From Phycisphaerales bacterium UBA7812 (GTDB taxonomy: Bacteria > Planctomycetota > Phycisphaerae > Phycisphaerales > UBA1924), in NCBI GenBank assembly GCA_002480345.1, contig DLBY01000030.1:17120-81119 (forward strand): 64,000 bases of DNA, given 5' to 3'. A program made the translations under genes and the position numbers. Positions 16,794-26,266 of this stretch are shown one piece after another. The notes below the pieces were generated by a model. The model was not told the origin of the DNA. It saw only the letters and a program-made list of their open reading frames with translations, and ran no database searches. The stretch's first letter is position 1. Every line of letters starts with the position of its first letter.

Positions 16794-17633
16794 ATGGGTC
16801 GAGACCTGCTCAATTTCGGCAAGACCGCGATCCTGATGGGTGCCCTGATGGGGCTATTCGTCGCGGTGGGCGGCATGTTCGGCGAGGGCTATCTGATCCC
16901 GGCGTTGCTCTTCGGCGGGGGGCTGAACCTCGTCGCGTTCTTCTTCAGCGACACGATCGCGATCAAATCGATGCGCGGGCGGGAGGTCACCGAGGAGAAC
17001 GGGGGCGACCTCTACCGCATGGTGGATCGCCTTCGGCAGCGGGCGGACCTGCCGATGCCCAGGCTGTACCTGACCCCGCACCAGGCGCCCAACGCGTTCG
17101 CGACGGGTCGGAGCCCGAAGCGGAGCGCCGTCGCGCTGACGCAGGGGGCGCTGGACCTGATGCAGCCGCACGAGCTCGAGGGTGTGATCGCGCACGAATT
17201 GGCGCACATCAAGCACCGGGACACGCTGATCTCGACGATGGCGGGCGTGATGGCGGGCGTCCTGGCGTTTCTCGCCCAATGGGGGCTGTTTTTCGGCGGG
17301 GCGCGGGGGCGGAACCCGCTGGCGATGATCGCGGTGGTGATCCTCGGAGCGGTCGGTGCAGCGGTGCTCAAGGCGGCGATCAGCCGGAGCCGGGAATTCG
17401 CCGCGGACGCGGAGGGGGCGCGGATCGCGGGCTCACCCACTGGGCTGATGAGTGCGCTGGCGACGCTCGAGAACGCGAACCGGCGGATCCCGATGCGTGG
17501 GACGAACTCAGCGATGCACAACCTGTTCATCGTCGAGCCGTTCGGGGGTGACACGCTGAGCAAGCTCTTCGCGACCCATCCCCCAACCGAGAAACGGCTC
17601 GCGGCGCTCCGGAAAGTCCGCGTCGAGGGTTGA
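16794..17633 (+). CDS. htpX: HtpX-family zinc metalloprotease
   Basis: A membrane-bound M48 zinc protease that degrades damaged inner-membrane proteins. Two N-terminal spans (about 12-30 and 35-52) precede the zinc motif HELAH at 134-138. Two more spans sit at about 148-165 and 172-190, followed by the Glu ligand in SREFAADAEGARIAG. LFATHPPTEKRLAAL near the C-terminus is an M48 signature. 279 residues is typical. GGAAGGA stands 4 bases before ATG 16794. It lies 62 bases before thrS on the same strand. Confidence 0.95.
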   Translation: MGRDLLNFGKTAILMGALMGLFVAVGGMFGEGYLIPALLFGGGLNLVAFFFSDTIAIKSMRGREVTEENGGDLYRMVDRLRQRADLPMPRLYLTPHQAPNAFATGRSPKRSAVALTQGALDLMQPHELEGVIAHELAHIKHRDTLISTMAGVMAGVLAFLAQWGLFFGGARGRNPLAMIAVVILGAVGAAVLKAAISRSREFAADAEGARIAGSPTGLMSALATLENANRRIPMRGTNSAMHNLFIVEPFGGDTLSKLFATHPPTEKRLAALRKVRVEG

Positions 17634-17695
17634 TCCGAATCCGCCCAGCGTCTCGACAGCGTGCGCGGGGGAGGGCGGACGCGTACGATCGCGGC

Positions 17696-19774
17696 ATGGT
17701 GAAGATCACGCTGCCGGATGGATCGGTCAAGGAATTTCAGGGCCCGGTGACGGCGCTGGAGGTCGCGGAGTCGATCGGCTCGCGGCTGGCGAAGGCCGCC
17801 GTGGGCGCGAAGGTGGACGGGGCGCTGTCCGACCTTTCGACGCGGATCGAGCACGACGCGGCGGTCGCGATCGTGACCGAGAAGACGCGAGATGGTGAGG
17901 CGGATCCGGACGCGCTGTACCTGTGCCGGCACTCCGCGGCGCATGTGATGGCGGAGGCGATCCAGCGGATCGTGCCCGGGGCACAGCTGGTCTATGGGCC
18001 GCCGCTGGAGAACGGGTTCTACTACGACATCGCGTTCCCGGAGGACCGGCCCTTGCGCGAGGGGGATTTCGAGGCGATCGAGGCGGAGATGACCGCGATC
18101 GTCAAGGAGGACCGGGCCTTCACGCGGTACGAGATGCCGGCGGGCGAAGGGATGGCCAAGCTCGAGAGCGAGGGGAGCAAGTACAAGCTCGACAACGCGC
18201 AGCGGGCGATCGACGCGGGCAGCGACGAGTTGAGCTGGTACGCGACGGGCGAGCCGGGCACGGACTGGGAGGATCTCTGCCGGGGTCCTCATGTGCCCAG
18301 CACGGGGCGGATCGGGGCGATCAAGGTGATGAGCCTCGCGTCCTCCTACTGGCACGGCGACGAGAACAGCGACCGTCTGACGCGTGTCTATGGGACGGCG
18401 TTCTTCAACAAGAAGGACCTGGACGCCCACCTGCACGCGCTGGAGGAAGCGAAGAAGCGGGACCACCGTGTGCTGGGCAAGCAACTCGACCTGTTCCACA
18501 TCGACGACGAGGTGGGGCAGGGGCTGATCCTGTGGACGCCGCGTGGGTCGATCATCCGCAAGGAGCTGCAGGACTGGATCGGGGGCGAGCTGCGGAAGAT
18601 GGGGTACACGGATGTGTTCTGCCCCCACATCGGCAAGCTCGGGCTGTACAAGACCTCGGGACACTTCCCCTACTACCAGGACAGCCAGTTCGTGCCGGTG
18701 ATGGAGCGGCAGTTCATCGAGCAGGTGAGCGAGGAGGGCTGCTCGTGCGGCGACCTCTCGAACATGATGCGGGCGGGCGACATCGACGGGTATCTGCTCA
18801 AGCCGATGAACTGCCCGCACCACATCAAGATCTACGCGAGTCGGCCGCGGTCGTACCGGGACCTGCCGATCCGCCTGAGCGAGTTCGGGACGGTGTACCG
18901 CTGGGAGCAGTCGGGCGAGTTGAACGGGCTGACGCGTGTGCGGTGCTTCACGGTGGACGATGCGCACCTGTTCTGCCGCGAGGACCAGGTCGCGGACGAG
19001 GTGATGGGCTGCCTGTCGCTGGTGAAGATCGCGCTGGACACGCTGGGGCTGACGGACTTCCGTGTGCGGGTGGGCCTTCGGGATCCGGACTCGAGCAAGT
19101 ATGTGGGCGACCCCGCGGTGTGGGACCGCGCCGAGCAGGCCTGCCGCGACGCGGCGGCGAGCCTGGGCGGCAAGGTGACCGAGGAGCCGGGCGAGGCGGC
19201 GTTCTACGGGCCCAAGATCGACTTCGTGGTCAAGGATGTCATCGGGCGCGAGTGGCAGCTCGGCACGGTGCAGGTGGATTACAACCTTCCCGAGCGGTTC
19301 GGGCTCGAGTATGTGGGCAGCGACAATAAGACGCACCGCCCGGTGATGATCCACCGCGCCCCGTTCGGCTCGATGGAGCGGTTCGTGGGCGTGCTGATCG
19401 AGCACTTCGCGGGCGCGTTCCCGCTGTGGCTCGCGCCGGAACAGGTGCGGGTGCTGCCGGTGAGCGAGAAGTCCAACGACTATGCACAGGCGCTGTGCGA
19501 CAAGCTCGTCGCGCGGGGCGTGCGTGCGACGGTCGATCTGCACAACGATCGGGTGCAGGCGAAGATCAAGCACGCGGCCGGGATGAAGATCCCCTACTCC
19601 GCGATCGTCGGTCCGCGCGACGAGGAGGCCGGCGAGGTGAATGTCCGCGCGTTCGGGATCAAGGACGCGCTGGGGTCGATGCCGGTTGACGACTTCGTGG
19701 ACGCGATCGCGGACGAGATCGCCTGCAAGGGGAGCGAGCGGCTGACCGAGCGGTTCGAGACGGCGGGCGTTTGA
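17696..19774 (+). CDS. thrS: Threonine-tRNA ligase
   Basis: Charges tRNA-Thr in the cytoplasm. Domains in order are the TGS domain (about 1-62, MVKITLPDGSVKEF), the editing domain with HSAAHVMAEA (HxxxH pattern), the class II catalytic core, and the C-terminal anticodon-binding domain (about 580-680, VRVLPVSEKSNDYA). The core shows LKPMNCPHHIKIY (zinc Cys), RWEQSGELNGLTRVRCFT and HRAPFGSMERF. About 692 residues is slightly long for the family. Between core motifs there is an insertion with Cys-rich EEGCSCGDLSNMM and DIDGYLLK, which is unusual in standard ThrS. Confidence 0.97.
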   Translation: MVKITLPDGSVKEFQGPVTALEVAESIGSRLAKAAVGAKVDGALSDLSTRIEHDAAVAIVTEKTRDGEADPDALYLCRHSAAHVMAEAIQRIVPGAQLVYGPPLENGFYYDIAFPEDRPLREGDFEAIEAEMTAIVKEDRAFTRYEMPAGEGMAKLESEGSKYKLDNAQRAIDAGSDELSWYATGEPGTDWEDLCRGPHVPSTGRIGAIKVMSLASSYWHGDENSDRLTRVYGTAFFNKKDLDAHLHALEEAKKRDHRVLGKQLDLFHIDDEVGQGLILWTPRGSIIRKELQDWIGGELRKMGYTDVFCPHIGKLGLYKTSGHFPYYQDSQFVPVMERQFIEQVSEEGCSCGDLSNMMRAGDIDGYLLKPMNCPHHIKIYASRPRSYRDLPIRLSEFGTVYRWEQSGELNGLTRVRCFTVDDAHLFCREDQVADEVMGCLSLVKIALDTLGLTDFRVRVGLRDPDSSKYVGDPAVWDRAEQACRDAAASLGGKVTEEPGEAAFYGPKIDFVVKDVIGREWQLGTVQVDYNLPERFGLEYVGSDNKTHRPVMIHRAPFGSMERFVGVLIEHFAGAFPLWLAPEQVRVLPVSEKSNDYAQALCDKLVARGVRATVDLHNDRVQAKIKHAAGMKIPYSAIVGPRDEEAGEVNVRAFGIKDALGSMPVDDFVDAIADEIACKGSERLTERFETAGV

Positions 19775-19912
19775 TGCGGAAGCGGGACGGGCAGGCGCCG
19801 CGCCCCCTGTGTCGGGGCGGATGACGCTTGCTGATCCAGCATTTCGGTCCGGCTCGTTGCTTCGCAGCGGGTCGCGCTTCGGGATCGCGGGGGCGTGTGT
19901 TATGTTCTCGAC

Positions 19913-21673
19913 ATGTCGGAAGCCGAGGCGATCCTCTGGTTCGCGATGATGGCGCTGTTCAGCGGCGGGGCGTGTTATGTCGTCCGCGGGCTGATCGGCG
20001 AGGATGTGCGGATCGCGAGGCGGGCGGCGCGGCCTCCGAGCGATGGAGACATTGAGGAAGGGGCGCGTATCCCGCGCCGGCGGATCACCCGCTCGCTCGT
20101 TGCGCTGGGCGTCGGGTTGTGCTTGCTCGGCGCGGGGTCGTCCTGGGGCGCCCTGACGGTCCGCCGTTGGTTCTCGTGGAGCTCTGGCGGGTCCGCTGAT
20201 CGGCTGGCGCTCGTGGTCGCGTCGGGGATGCTGCTTCCCTGCGTCGTGCTGCTCGGGATCGGGATCGTCGGGGATCGCGCCAAGGGGGGGAAGCGTTGCC
20301 CCGGGTGCTGGTACGACATGTCTGCTGGGGGCGACCGCTGCCCCGAATGTGGTCGGGACATCACGGGCCCGAGCGACCTGGTCCGCACCCGTCGTCGCAG
20401 GTGGCCCTTCGTGATGGCGGCGGTGCTGGTGCTCGGTGCTGTCTACGCGTGGCGGCACACCGCACGGATCCACCGTGCCGGTTGGCTCGGGGGCGTGCCG
20501 ACAACGGCGCTCTCGCTGGGGTGGAAGTGGCTCCCGGACACCCTGATCGTAGACCAGCGCGTTGATGGTTCGCTGAGCAATCGGATTCAGTTCGAGCGGG
20601 CTGAACCGGTCGGCCTGTGGGCCTCGACGACGCGGGCGCTCTCGAACCCGCGCTCGCTGGACTTGCTCCCGAGAGCGATGCAACTGCGAGACGACATCGC
20701 GAGTGTTCGCGCCGAGTCGATGGCGGTTTGGAGCGAAGCGGACTTCGCGTTGCCGCCCGACGGCGCGGAACGGCTGGGCACATTCATTCTCGGCTACCGG
20801 CCCGCGAATCAGCGCGAAACACAGATGCTCGATGCGCTTGTCTGGGGGAGGGGATTCACCGCCCCGGCGATCACGGCCGAACAACGGGACGAAATCCTCG
20901 AGCGGGTCGCGAACGGGGAAGCCGTGGATGGGGTAGCGTTGAGCCTCGCGGTCCGCACGGTCTGGGGTTCCATCGGTCCCGAGCCCGATTCGGGCGAGAG
21001 GCTGGAGACCGATCTTGCACTCCGGGCAATTGAGCACCACCCGTTCCCGATCCGTGATGCCCGTCGTGGCATGCTGGCCTGGTTCGCGGTCGCGGCCGCT
21101 CGCGCGGATCCCGATGCGATCCCGCGGCTGCATGACCTCACGGAGCATCCGTCTCCTTCCGTTCGGCTCACGGCGTTGAACGGGCTCGTGAACGACACCG
21201 GGTGGGAGCAAGACCTTTCGATCCGGCTGCGGTCCGCCCTGGGCAACGCGGTGCGCGACCCGGTTCCGGAGATCAGCGCGTACGCGGCGCAGGTGTTGAT
21301 GAGCCGCCGGACACATGACGAAGACGGGATTCGAGCGATCGTGGAAGCGATCCGGTCGAACCGCCCCGGTCGGGAGGGCCTGATTCCCAGCGGTCCTTCG
21401 AACGCGCAGATCCCGCTCGCGATCGAGGAGGCGGTGGTGGATGCGATCGCGGACCCGGACCCGGTGATGGCGGAGCGGGCGGCGGAGTACCTCCGCTTCC
21501 GTCTCTATGAGCACGACCCGGTGGCCCTCTCACTCGCGGCGCGGACAAGGGACCTGCTGGACGCGGGTGCCCTGAGTGATCCTGCGTTCAGTCAAATCCG
21601 GGGGGATCTTAGTTTTGCGATCAACAGCGCCGTCCAGCGGACAACTCAATCGCCCCAAACGCCCGCCCCTTGA
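19913..21673 (+). CDS. Membrane protein with zinc-ribbon-like CPxC pairs and HEAT-like region
   Basis: No known family assigned. The 586-residue product has hydrophobic segments at about 3-22, 60-78, 96-118 and 158-176. The loop between the last two holds CPGCWYDMSAGGDRCPEC, a probable zinc ribbon often seen in Phycisphaerae membrane proteins. The large C-terminal part from about 370 onward has alpha-helical, HEAT-like repeats (…PSPSVRLTALNGLVND, DPVPEISAYAAQVLM, DPDPVMAERAAEYLR). ATG 19913 (MSEAEAIL) is taken as start. It stands alone after thrS. A protein-protein scaffold at the membrane is plausible. Confidence 0.75.
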   Translation: MSEAEAILWFAMMALFSGGACYVVRGLIGEDVRIARRAARPPSDGDIEEGARIPRRRITRSLVALGVGLCLLGAGSSWGALTVRRWFSWSSGGSADRLALVVASGMLLPCVVLLGIGIVGDRAKGGKRCPGCWYDMSAGGDRCPECGRDITGPSDLVRTRRRRWPFVMAAVLVLGAVYAWRHTARIHRAGWLGGVPTTALSLGWKWLPDTLIVDQRVDGSLSNRIQFERAEPVGLWASTTRALSNPRSLDLLPRAMQLRDDIASVRAESMAVWSEADFALPPDGAERLGTFILGYRPANQRETQMLDALVWGRGFTAPAITAEQRDEILERVANGEAVDGVALSLAVRTVWGSIGPEPDSGERLETDLALRAIEHHPFPIRDARRGMLAWFAVAAARADPDAIPRLHDLTEHPSPSVRLTALNGLVNDTGWEQDLSIRLRSALGNAVRDPVPEISAYAAQVLMSRRTHDEDGIRAIVEAIRSNRPGREGLIPSGPSNAQIPLAIEEAVVDAIADPDPVMAERAAEYLRFRLYEHDPVALSLAARTRDLLDAGALSDPAFSQIRGDLSFAINSAVQRTTQSPQTPAP

Positions 21674-21714
21674 CGAAACAAACGAGACAGCGACCGACGG
21701 GTCTTCGGTTCGTG

Positions 21715-22305
21715 TCAATCGGAGGGACGCTCCACAACGATCTCGATCGGTTCGCCGGGAGTGGTTTCTTCCGCGGGCACCAGTGGAAACCGGACTCTGA
21801 TGATCGAGCCGGTCTCGCTCGCGGGCTGGCCTTCCGTGCCAGTGGTGAGATTCCCGGTGGAGATAAAGATCCCGGCCTGGGTGGAGCCCTCGCGGAAGAC
21901 CTCGTTGATCTCTTGCGGGGTAATGACGCCCGAGGACGCGGTCGAGGTCGCGCGGACCCAGACCTGCCGGCTGCGGTTCCAACCGAAGACGAGCCAGCCC
22001 GGTGCTTCGAAATCAGACCGCGTGATTGTCACGCCGTGCGGCCATTCGAGCGGATCGACGAGCCGTCCCTCGCGCAGGTCGCGGGCGATGCGTTCGCGTT
22101 CGAGCGGGTCGTTGCCCGCGATGAGTTCACCCAGCGCGTTGGCGCCGCCGGTCTCGCCCGCGCCCTGGCCGACGGGGCGGGCGTCCATCTTCTGGTTGCC
22201 GTAGGACAGGAAGATGATCGCGACGATGCCCGTGAGGACCGCGAAGGGGAGCAGGAGCCAGAGCGTGAGCAACAGGTTTTTCTTGCGGCCTTCGGCGCGT
22301 TGCAT
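21715..22305 (-). CDS. Hypothetical membrane-anchored protein
   Basis: No family recognised. The 196-residue product starts MQRAEGRKKNLLL, so a positively charged N-terminus leads straight into one hydrophobic span (about 12-34). The rest is probably periplasmic or extracellular. An acidic, charged linker (about 40-75) is followed by a compact region rich in W and T (GWLVFGWNRSRQVWVRA). ATG 22305 is preferred; the longer open frame from 22344 would cross the sodA terminator region. It is convergent with the gene at 19913-21673. Confidence 0.65.
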   Translation of the reverse strand: MQRAEGRKKNLLLTLWLLLPFAVLTGIVAIIFLSYGNQKMDARPVGQGAGETGGANALGELIAGNDPLERERIARDLREGRLVDPLEWPHGVTITRSDFEAPGWLVFGWNRSRQVWVRATSTASSGVITPQEINEVFREGSTQAGIFISTGNLTTGTEGQPASETGSIIRVRFPLVPAEETTPGEPIEIVVERPSD

Positions 22306-22347
22306 GGCGAAGGGTAGCGCCGGTACCCCTCTTCGCATGCGCACAAA

Positions 22348-22373
22348 AGAGCCCGGGCGGAGGCCCGGGCTCT
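22348..22373 (-). terminator. Rho-independent terminator of sodA
   Basis: A perfect 11-base-pair stem (AGAGCCCGGGC / GCCCGGGCTCT) with a 4-base loop is followed, on the minus strand, by TTTTG. It lies 25 bases beyond the sodA stop and before the next minus-strand gene, so it should separate the two. Confidence 0.85.
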
Positions 22374-22397
22374 GAAAGGTTGCGGGTTGGCGCGGAG

Positions 22398-23015
22398 TTA
22401 CTTCGCCGCTGCGAAGTTCTCGGCGACCTTGCTCCAGTTCACGACATTCCAGAACGCGGCGATGTAATCGGGACGCTTGTTCTGGTAGTTGAGGTAATAG
22501 GCGTGCTCCCAGACATCGAGGCCGAGGATGGGGGTATGGCCCTTCATGTACGGCGAGTCCTGGTTGGGTGTGGACCCGACATGCAGTTTGCCGTTTTCAT
22601 CAAGACCGAGCCACGCCCAGCCGGAACCGAAGCGGTTGGCGGCGGCGTTGACGAACTCCTCCTTGAAGTTCTCGAACGAGCCGAACGCGGAGTTGATCGC
22701 GTCGGCGAGCTCGCCCTCGGGCGCTCCCCCCCCACCCTTGCCGGCGGGCGCCATGACCTGCCAGAAGAGGCTGTGGTTGGCGTGACCTCCCGCGTTGTTC
22801 CGCACCGCGGTCTGCTTGTCCTCGGGAATTTTGTCGATGTTGCGAAGAACCTCTTCGACGGGCTTGTCGGCCCAGTCGGTGCCCTCCAACGCGGCGTTCG
22901 CCTTGGAGACATACCCGGCGTGGTGCTTGCCGTGGTGGATTTCCATGGTCTTCGCATCGATGTGGGGCTCGAGCGCGTCTGTCGCGTAGGGGAGATCGGG
23001 GAGCGAAAAGGGCAT
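22398..23015 (-). CDS. sodA: Superoxide dismutase, Mn/Fe family (Mn-type features)
   Basis: Dismutates superoxide to peroxide and oxygen. Metal ligands are visible as H27 in EIHHGKHH, the His in [13 protein letters not shown], and the Asp and His of [12 protein letters not shown]. GGHxNHxxFW and the Gln in NQDSP are features of Mn enzymes, though metal use needs testing. 205 residues is typical, with no signal peptide, so it is cytoplasmic. Two ATGs are adjacent (23018 and 23015); the second is 6 bases from AAGGAG and is preferred. A strong terminator follows. Confidence 0.95.
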   Translation of the reverse strand: MPFSLPDLPYATDALEPHIDAKTMEIHHGKHHAGYVSKANAALEGTDWADKPVEEVLRNIDKIPEDKQTAVRNNAGGHANHSLFWQVMAPAGKGGGGAPEGELADAINSAFGSFENFKEEFVNAAANRFGSGWAWLGLDENGKLHVGSTPNQDSPYMKGHTPILGLDVWEHAYYLNYQNKRPDYIAAFWNVVNWSKVAENFAAAK

Positions 23016-23018
23016 CAT

Positions 23019-23599
23019 GGGCTCCTTCTTTGTTTGGGTTTCGGACGGTTTTGCGGTCTTTTCCTGTCGCCCGATCGGGTGACCGAGCCCTGAAAAAACA
23101 CGCAAATTGTGGACAGATTGAGGACCGACCGCCCCGCCGGTTGCCGGCGAGGAGTGATCCATGTACGATGTCCGCTCGGCGCATCGTCCGGTGAGCGGTG
23201 CTGACCGATAACGAGCGTAGGTCTCGGTGCCGGGCAGGTCAATCGTCGGACGAATGACGAGTGGCGGATTGGAGTCGACGCGCGGCGGGGCAGTCATGGA
23301 TGCACAGGAACGGGGTGGCTGAAGACCCGGACCGTTGTTTGGCGACACGGGATTTCGGAGCGCAAATTTGAATCATTCTTGAGTTGGAGGCGAAACAATC
23401 GGGCTGCGAATTCGTATTGGTATGGACCGGGATGCTGAAATACCTACCGCAGCCTGAACAACTCATACTCCGACCCGGCTTGACAGTCACTCGAGAGTCT
23501 CATTTCCCGGCCCCAAGCGGGCTGAGGAAAGCGGAACGGGCGCAGAAGCCCGAGCGGAAAGCGGATCCCGGACGGACCCGCGAGGAAGGTTGACCCACG
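23019..23599. other. Noncoding region between sodA and the sigma factor
   Basis: 581 bases between two divergent genes, with lower GC than the genes on either side, especially 23340-23470. Short open frames exist on both strands but none has a ribosome site or sensible composition. A TTGACA at 23480-23485 matches a -35 box, but no convincing -10 lies 16-18 bases downstream. It probably holds the promoters of both genes; a leader RNA cannot be excluded. Confidence 0.5.
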
Positions 23600-24658
23600 A
23601 TGGTGAACGCACAGAAGCGCGCCCCCAGCCCGATCGAGCAGACCCAGCGCCGCGAGCGCGTCGGTGTCCGTTCGTCCACAACGGGCGGCGGGGCCGTGCG
23701 TCGTCTTTCTCACGAGGATGAGCGGCTGCTGAAGCAGATCCTCGCGAAGCCTCAGGATTACATCGACAGCGAGGTCTTCTATGAAGACGGCGCGGAGAAG
23801 TCGATTTATGACGAGGCCCCGGCGATCCAGCAGCCGGACACGACCTGGTACCACCCGGTGATGGACGATTACTCGGGCTCTCGCACGCGGAGCGTGAAGA
23901 GCAGCCAGCAGGTGATCCTCACCGCCGCGGAAGAGCGGGTGCTCTTCCACCAGTTCAACTATGCGCGGCACCGGGTCCGTCTGCTGCAGGACGAGATCTG
24001 GTCGAACGCGGACAAGCAGCCCACGCCGGAGCAGGCCCAGGACATCCTGGGGTGGCACCGCCGGGCGGACCGGATCCGTGAGCAGATCGCGGAGACCAAC
24101 CTGGCGCTGGTGCTCGCGATGGCGAAACGGACGCGGATGAGCGAAGTGGACTTCGCGGACCTCGTGTCCGAGGGGAACATGGCGCTGCTCCGTGCGGTGG
24201 ATAAGTTCGATGCGGGCCGCGGCTACAAGTTCTCCACCTATGCGTGCCGCGCGATCCTGAAGGCGTTCAGCCGTCAGGGGATGAAGCTCAGCAAGTATCG
24301 CCAGCGGTTCCCCACCGATTTCGATCCGAAGCTCGAGAAATCGAACTTCCTGGAGACGAAGCGGGCGACCTTCGAGAAGGACGCCGCGGAGGAGGTCCGG
24401 ACAATTGTCATGGACAATCGCGCCGACCTCACCGAGGTCGAGCGGACCGTGATCGAGCACCGCTTCGGGCTCGAGAACAGCAACGCGGAAAAGCCCATGA
24501 CGCTCGAGCAGGTCGGGCAGATCATCGGCGTGACCAAAGAACGGGTGCGTCAGATCCAGAACAAGGCGATGGAGAAGATCCGGACCGAACTGGAGAGCAA
24601 ATTCCTGGGCGAACCCCAGGAGAAAACACCCGAGGGCGAGGCAGCCGCGACCGCCTGA
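23600..24658 (+). CDS. RNA polymerase sigma factor, sigma-70 family
   Basis: A 352-residue sigma-70 family factor. Region 1.2-like sequence (LTAAEERVLFHQFNYARHRV) starts near residue 113. Region 2 follows with NLALVLAMAKR, DLVSEGNMALLRAVDKFD and GYKFSTYACRAILKAF. Region 4 is near the C-terminus with TLEQVGQIIGVTKERVRQIQNKAMEKIR. Between them the usual region 3 is replaced by a short charged stretch (KLSKYRQRFPTDFDPK). It is therefore not a standard RpoD but an alternative group member. GGAAGG precedes ATG 23600, and a terminator follows 52 bases after the stop. The regulon cannot be told from sequence. Confidence 0.9.
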   Translation: MVNAQKRAPSPIEQTQRRERVGVRSSTTGGGAVRRLSHEDERLLKQILAKPQDYIDSEVFYEDGAEKSIYDEAPAIQQPDTTWYHPVMDDYSGSRTRSVKSSQQVILTAAEERVLFHQFNYARHRVRLLQDEIWSNADKQPTPEQAQDILGWHRRADRIREQIAETNLALVLAMAKRTRMSEVDFADLVSEGNMALLRAVDKFDAGRGYKFSTYACRAILKAFSRQGMKLSKYRQRFPTDFDPKLEKSNFLETKRATFEKDAAEEVRTIVMDNRADLTEVERTVIEHRFGLENSNAEKPMTLEQVGQIIGVTKERVRQIQNKAMEKIRTELESKFLGEPQEKTPEGEAAATA

Positions 24659-24710
24659 GATGGTCGTGCGCGGAGCTTTCTCCCTCTTGGGATTCTCTTC
24701 GTTTCTCTGA

Positions 24711-24764
24711 AACGCCCCACCGAGTCACTTGCGTGCCGCGAGTGTTCCGGCGGGGCGTTTTTTT
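24711..24764 (+). terminator. Rho-independent terminator after the sigma factor gene
   Basis: Arms AACGCCCC-A-CCG and CGG-C-GGGGCGTT pair with one mismatch around a loop of about 27 bases, and the right arm runs into seven T's. The long loop weakens it, but position and T-run fit the end of the sigma factor transcript. Confidence 0.7.
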
Positions 24765-24979
24765 GTCTCCGGCGATTGGAGCCATTGCGCATTTCAAATG
24801 CAGGGCGGGGTGGTTTGCGGTCTGGAGGTCGCCGGGCTCGCTCCCCCTCGATTTCGCGGCCGAAACGCATCGGCACCGCTATTCTGTGCGTACAGCGATG
24901 ACCAGCGGGAGGTGCGCAACGCCCGCTGCGGCGACACGAGGGATGGCACGCGGGGGAATCCCGCGGGGGAGTTGTGACC

Positions 24980-26134
24980 GTGACGACTATTGACAGTGCC
25001 CCAGAGACGCAGAACCCGACCGGGCATATCTCGTTCGTGACCGAGAAGAAGGACCCGCACGCGACGCGCTGGGGCGACTTCCTGAAGGCGACGATCGATT
25101 ACGAGTCTTCCGACCTGATCATCAAGACGGACCAGCCGCCCTCGCTGCGGATCAAGGGCTCGCTCAAGAAGCTGAACACCGAGCCCGTCACGATGGAGGA
25201 TTGGAACACCATCCTCAACGAGATCCTCGACGAGCAGCAGATGGCGGACCTGAAGAAGTTCGGTTCGGTCGACTTCGCCTACGACTACGATGACAAGACG
25301 CGTTTCCGCGTGAACCTCTTCCAGGCGCGGGGTAAGATCTCCGTCGCCGCGCGTCGGATCACCTCGAACATTCTCCCCTTCGACAAACTCGGGCTTCCCC
25401 CGGTGATGAGCGAGATCTGCATGCAGCCGCAGGGGATCGTGCTGCTCTGCGGCGTGACGGGTTCGGGCAAGTCGACGACGATCGCGTCGATGCTCGATTA
25501 TGTCAACGAGCGCAAGAAGGTGCACATCCTGACGATCGAGGACCCGATCGAGTACATCTTCGAGGATAAGAAGGCGACGATCAACCAGCGTGAGATCGGC
25601 ATCGACTGCCTGGACTTCAAGATCGCGCTGCGAGCGCTGGTGCGGGAGAACCCCGACATCGTGCTCGTGGGCGAGATGCGTGACCAGGAGACCTTCGAGG
25701 CGGCGCTGCACGCCGCGGAGACGGGCCACCTCGTGTTCGGGACGATCCACGCGTCGAGCACGACGCAGACCTTCAGCCGTATCTACGGCCTGTTCGAGCA
25801 GGAAGAGGTCGAGCAGGTCCGCCGGATCTTGGCGTACCAGATGCGGGCGTTCGTCTACCAGAAACTGCTGCCGACGCTGCACGAGCACATCCACCGGATC
25901 CCCGCGGTCGAGATCCTGATCAACAACGGTGTTGTCCGGAAAATGGTGCTGGAGGGGCGTGAGGGCGAGTTGCGCGAGTACCTCAAGAGCATCGAGGCTC
26001 GCCAGAGCGGGATGATCGACTTCAACCAGGCGTTGGTCGATCTGGTGGAGGCGGAGATGATCCACCTCCGTGTCGCGATGGAAGCGACGCCGAACGCGGA
26101 CGAACTGCAGATGCGGCTCAAGAAGCTCGCGTGA
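24980..26134 (+). CDS. PilT-like type IV pilus / secretion ATPase
   Basis: A cytoplasmic hexameric ATPase of the PilT/GspE superfamily. The N-terminal PAS-like domain includes SSDLIIKTDQPPSLRIKG. The RecA core shows an intact Walker A (GVTGSGKST, about 158-166), an Asp box (LTIEDPIEY), Walker B (IVLVGEMRD) and a His box (HLVFGTIHASS). All catalytic motifs are present, so it should hydrolyse ATP and drive pilus retraction or similar movement. GTG 24980 is 8 bases from GGGGGAG; GTG 24974 is only 2 bases away and less likely. It is first in a plus-strand run with the degenerate PilB-like gene 132 bases downstream. Confidence 0.9.
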   Translation: MTTIDSAPETQNPTGHISFVTEKKDPHATRWGDFLKATIDYESSDLIIKTDQPPSLRIKGSLKKLNTEPVTMEDWNTILNEILDEQQMADLKKFGSVDFAYDYDDKTRFRVNLFQARGKISVAARRITSNILPFDKLGLPPVMSEICMQPQGIVLLCGVTGSGKSTTIASMLDYVNERKKVHILTIEDPIEYIFEDKKATINQREIGIDCLDFKIALRALVRENPDIVLVGEMRDQETFEAALHAAETGHLVFGTIHASSTTQTFSRIYGLFEQEEVEQVRRILAYQMRAFVYQKLLPTLHEHIHRIPAVEILINNGVVRKMVLEGREGELREYLKSIEARQSGMIDFNQALVDLVEAEMIHLRVAMEATPNADELQMRLKKLA

Positions 26135-26266
26135 GCGGGCGGGTCCGACCACGGAGCACGCGGCTCGTGCTGATCGGGGTCCCCTTAGCCCTGCGGGATC
26201 GCCCGGGAAGGGCTATCCTCGCGTTCCGCGATCCGGACCTCCGTTCGCGTGCCAGAGGAACACACC

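Noticed and set aside
17012..21514. A 1500-codon open frame on the minus strand, antisense to htpX, thrS and the following gene
   Set aside because: It has low-complexity Arg/Pro/Ala composition and no domain. High GC with strong third-position bias makes long antisense frames common. The plus-strand genes are clear.
23480..23510. A sigma-70 promoter starting at TTGACA
   Set aside because: No acceptable -10 box at 16-18 bases; a single box in a long region is weak evidence.
23239..23593. Short frames in the sodA/sigma intergenic region, one holding a Cys-rich stretch
   Set aside because: No ribosome site, mixed composition, and both ends fall in noncoding-looking sequence.
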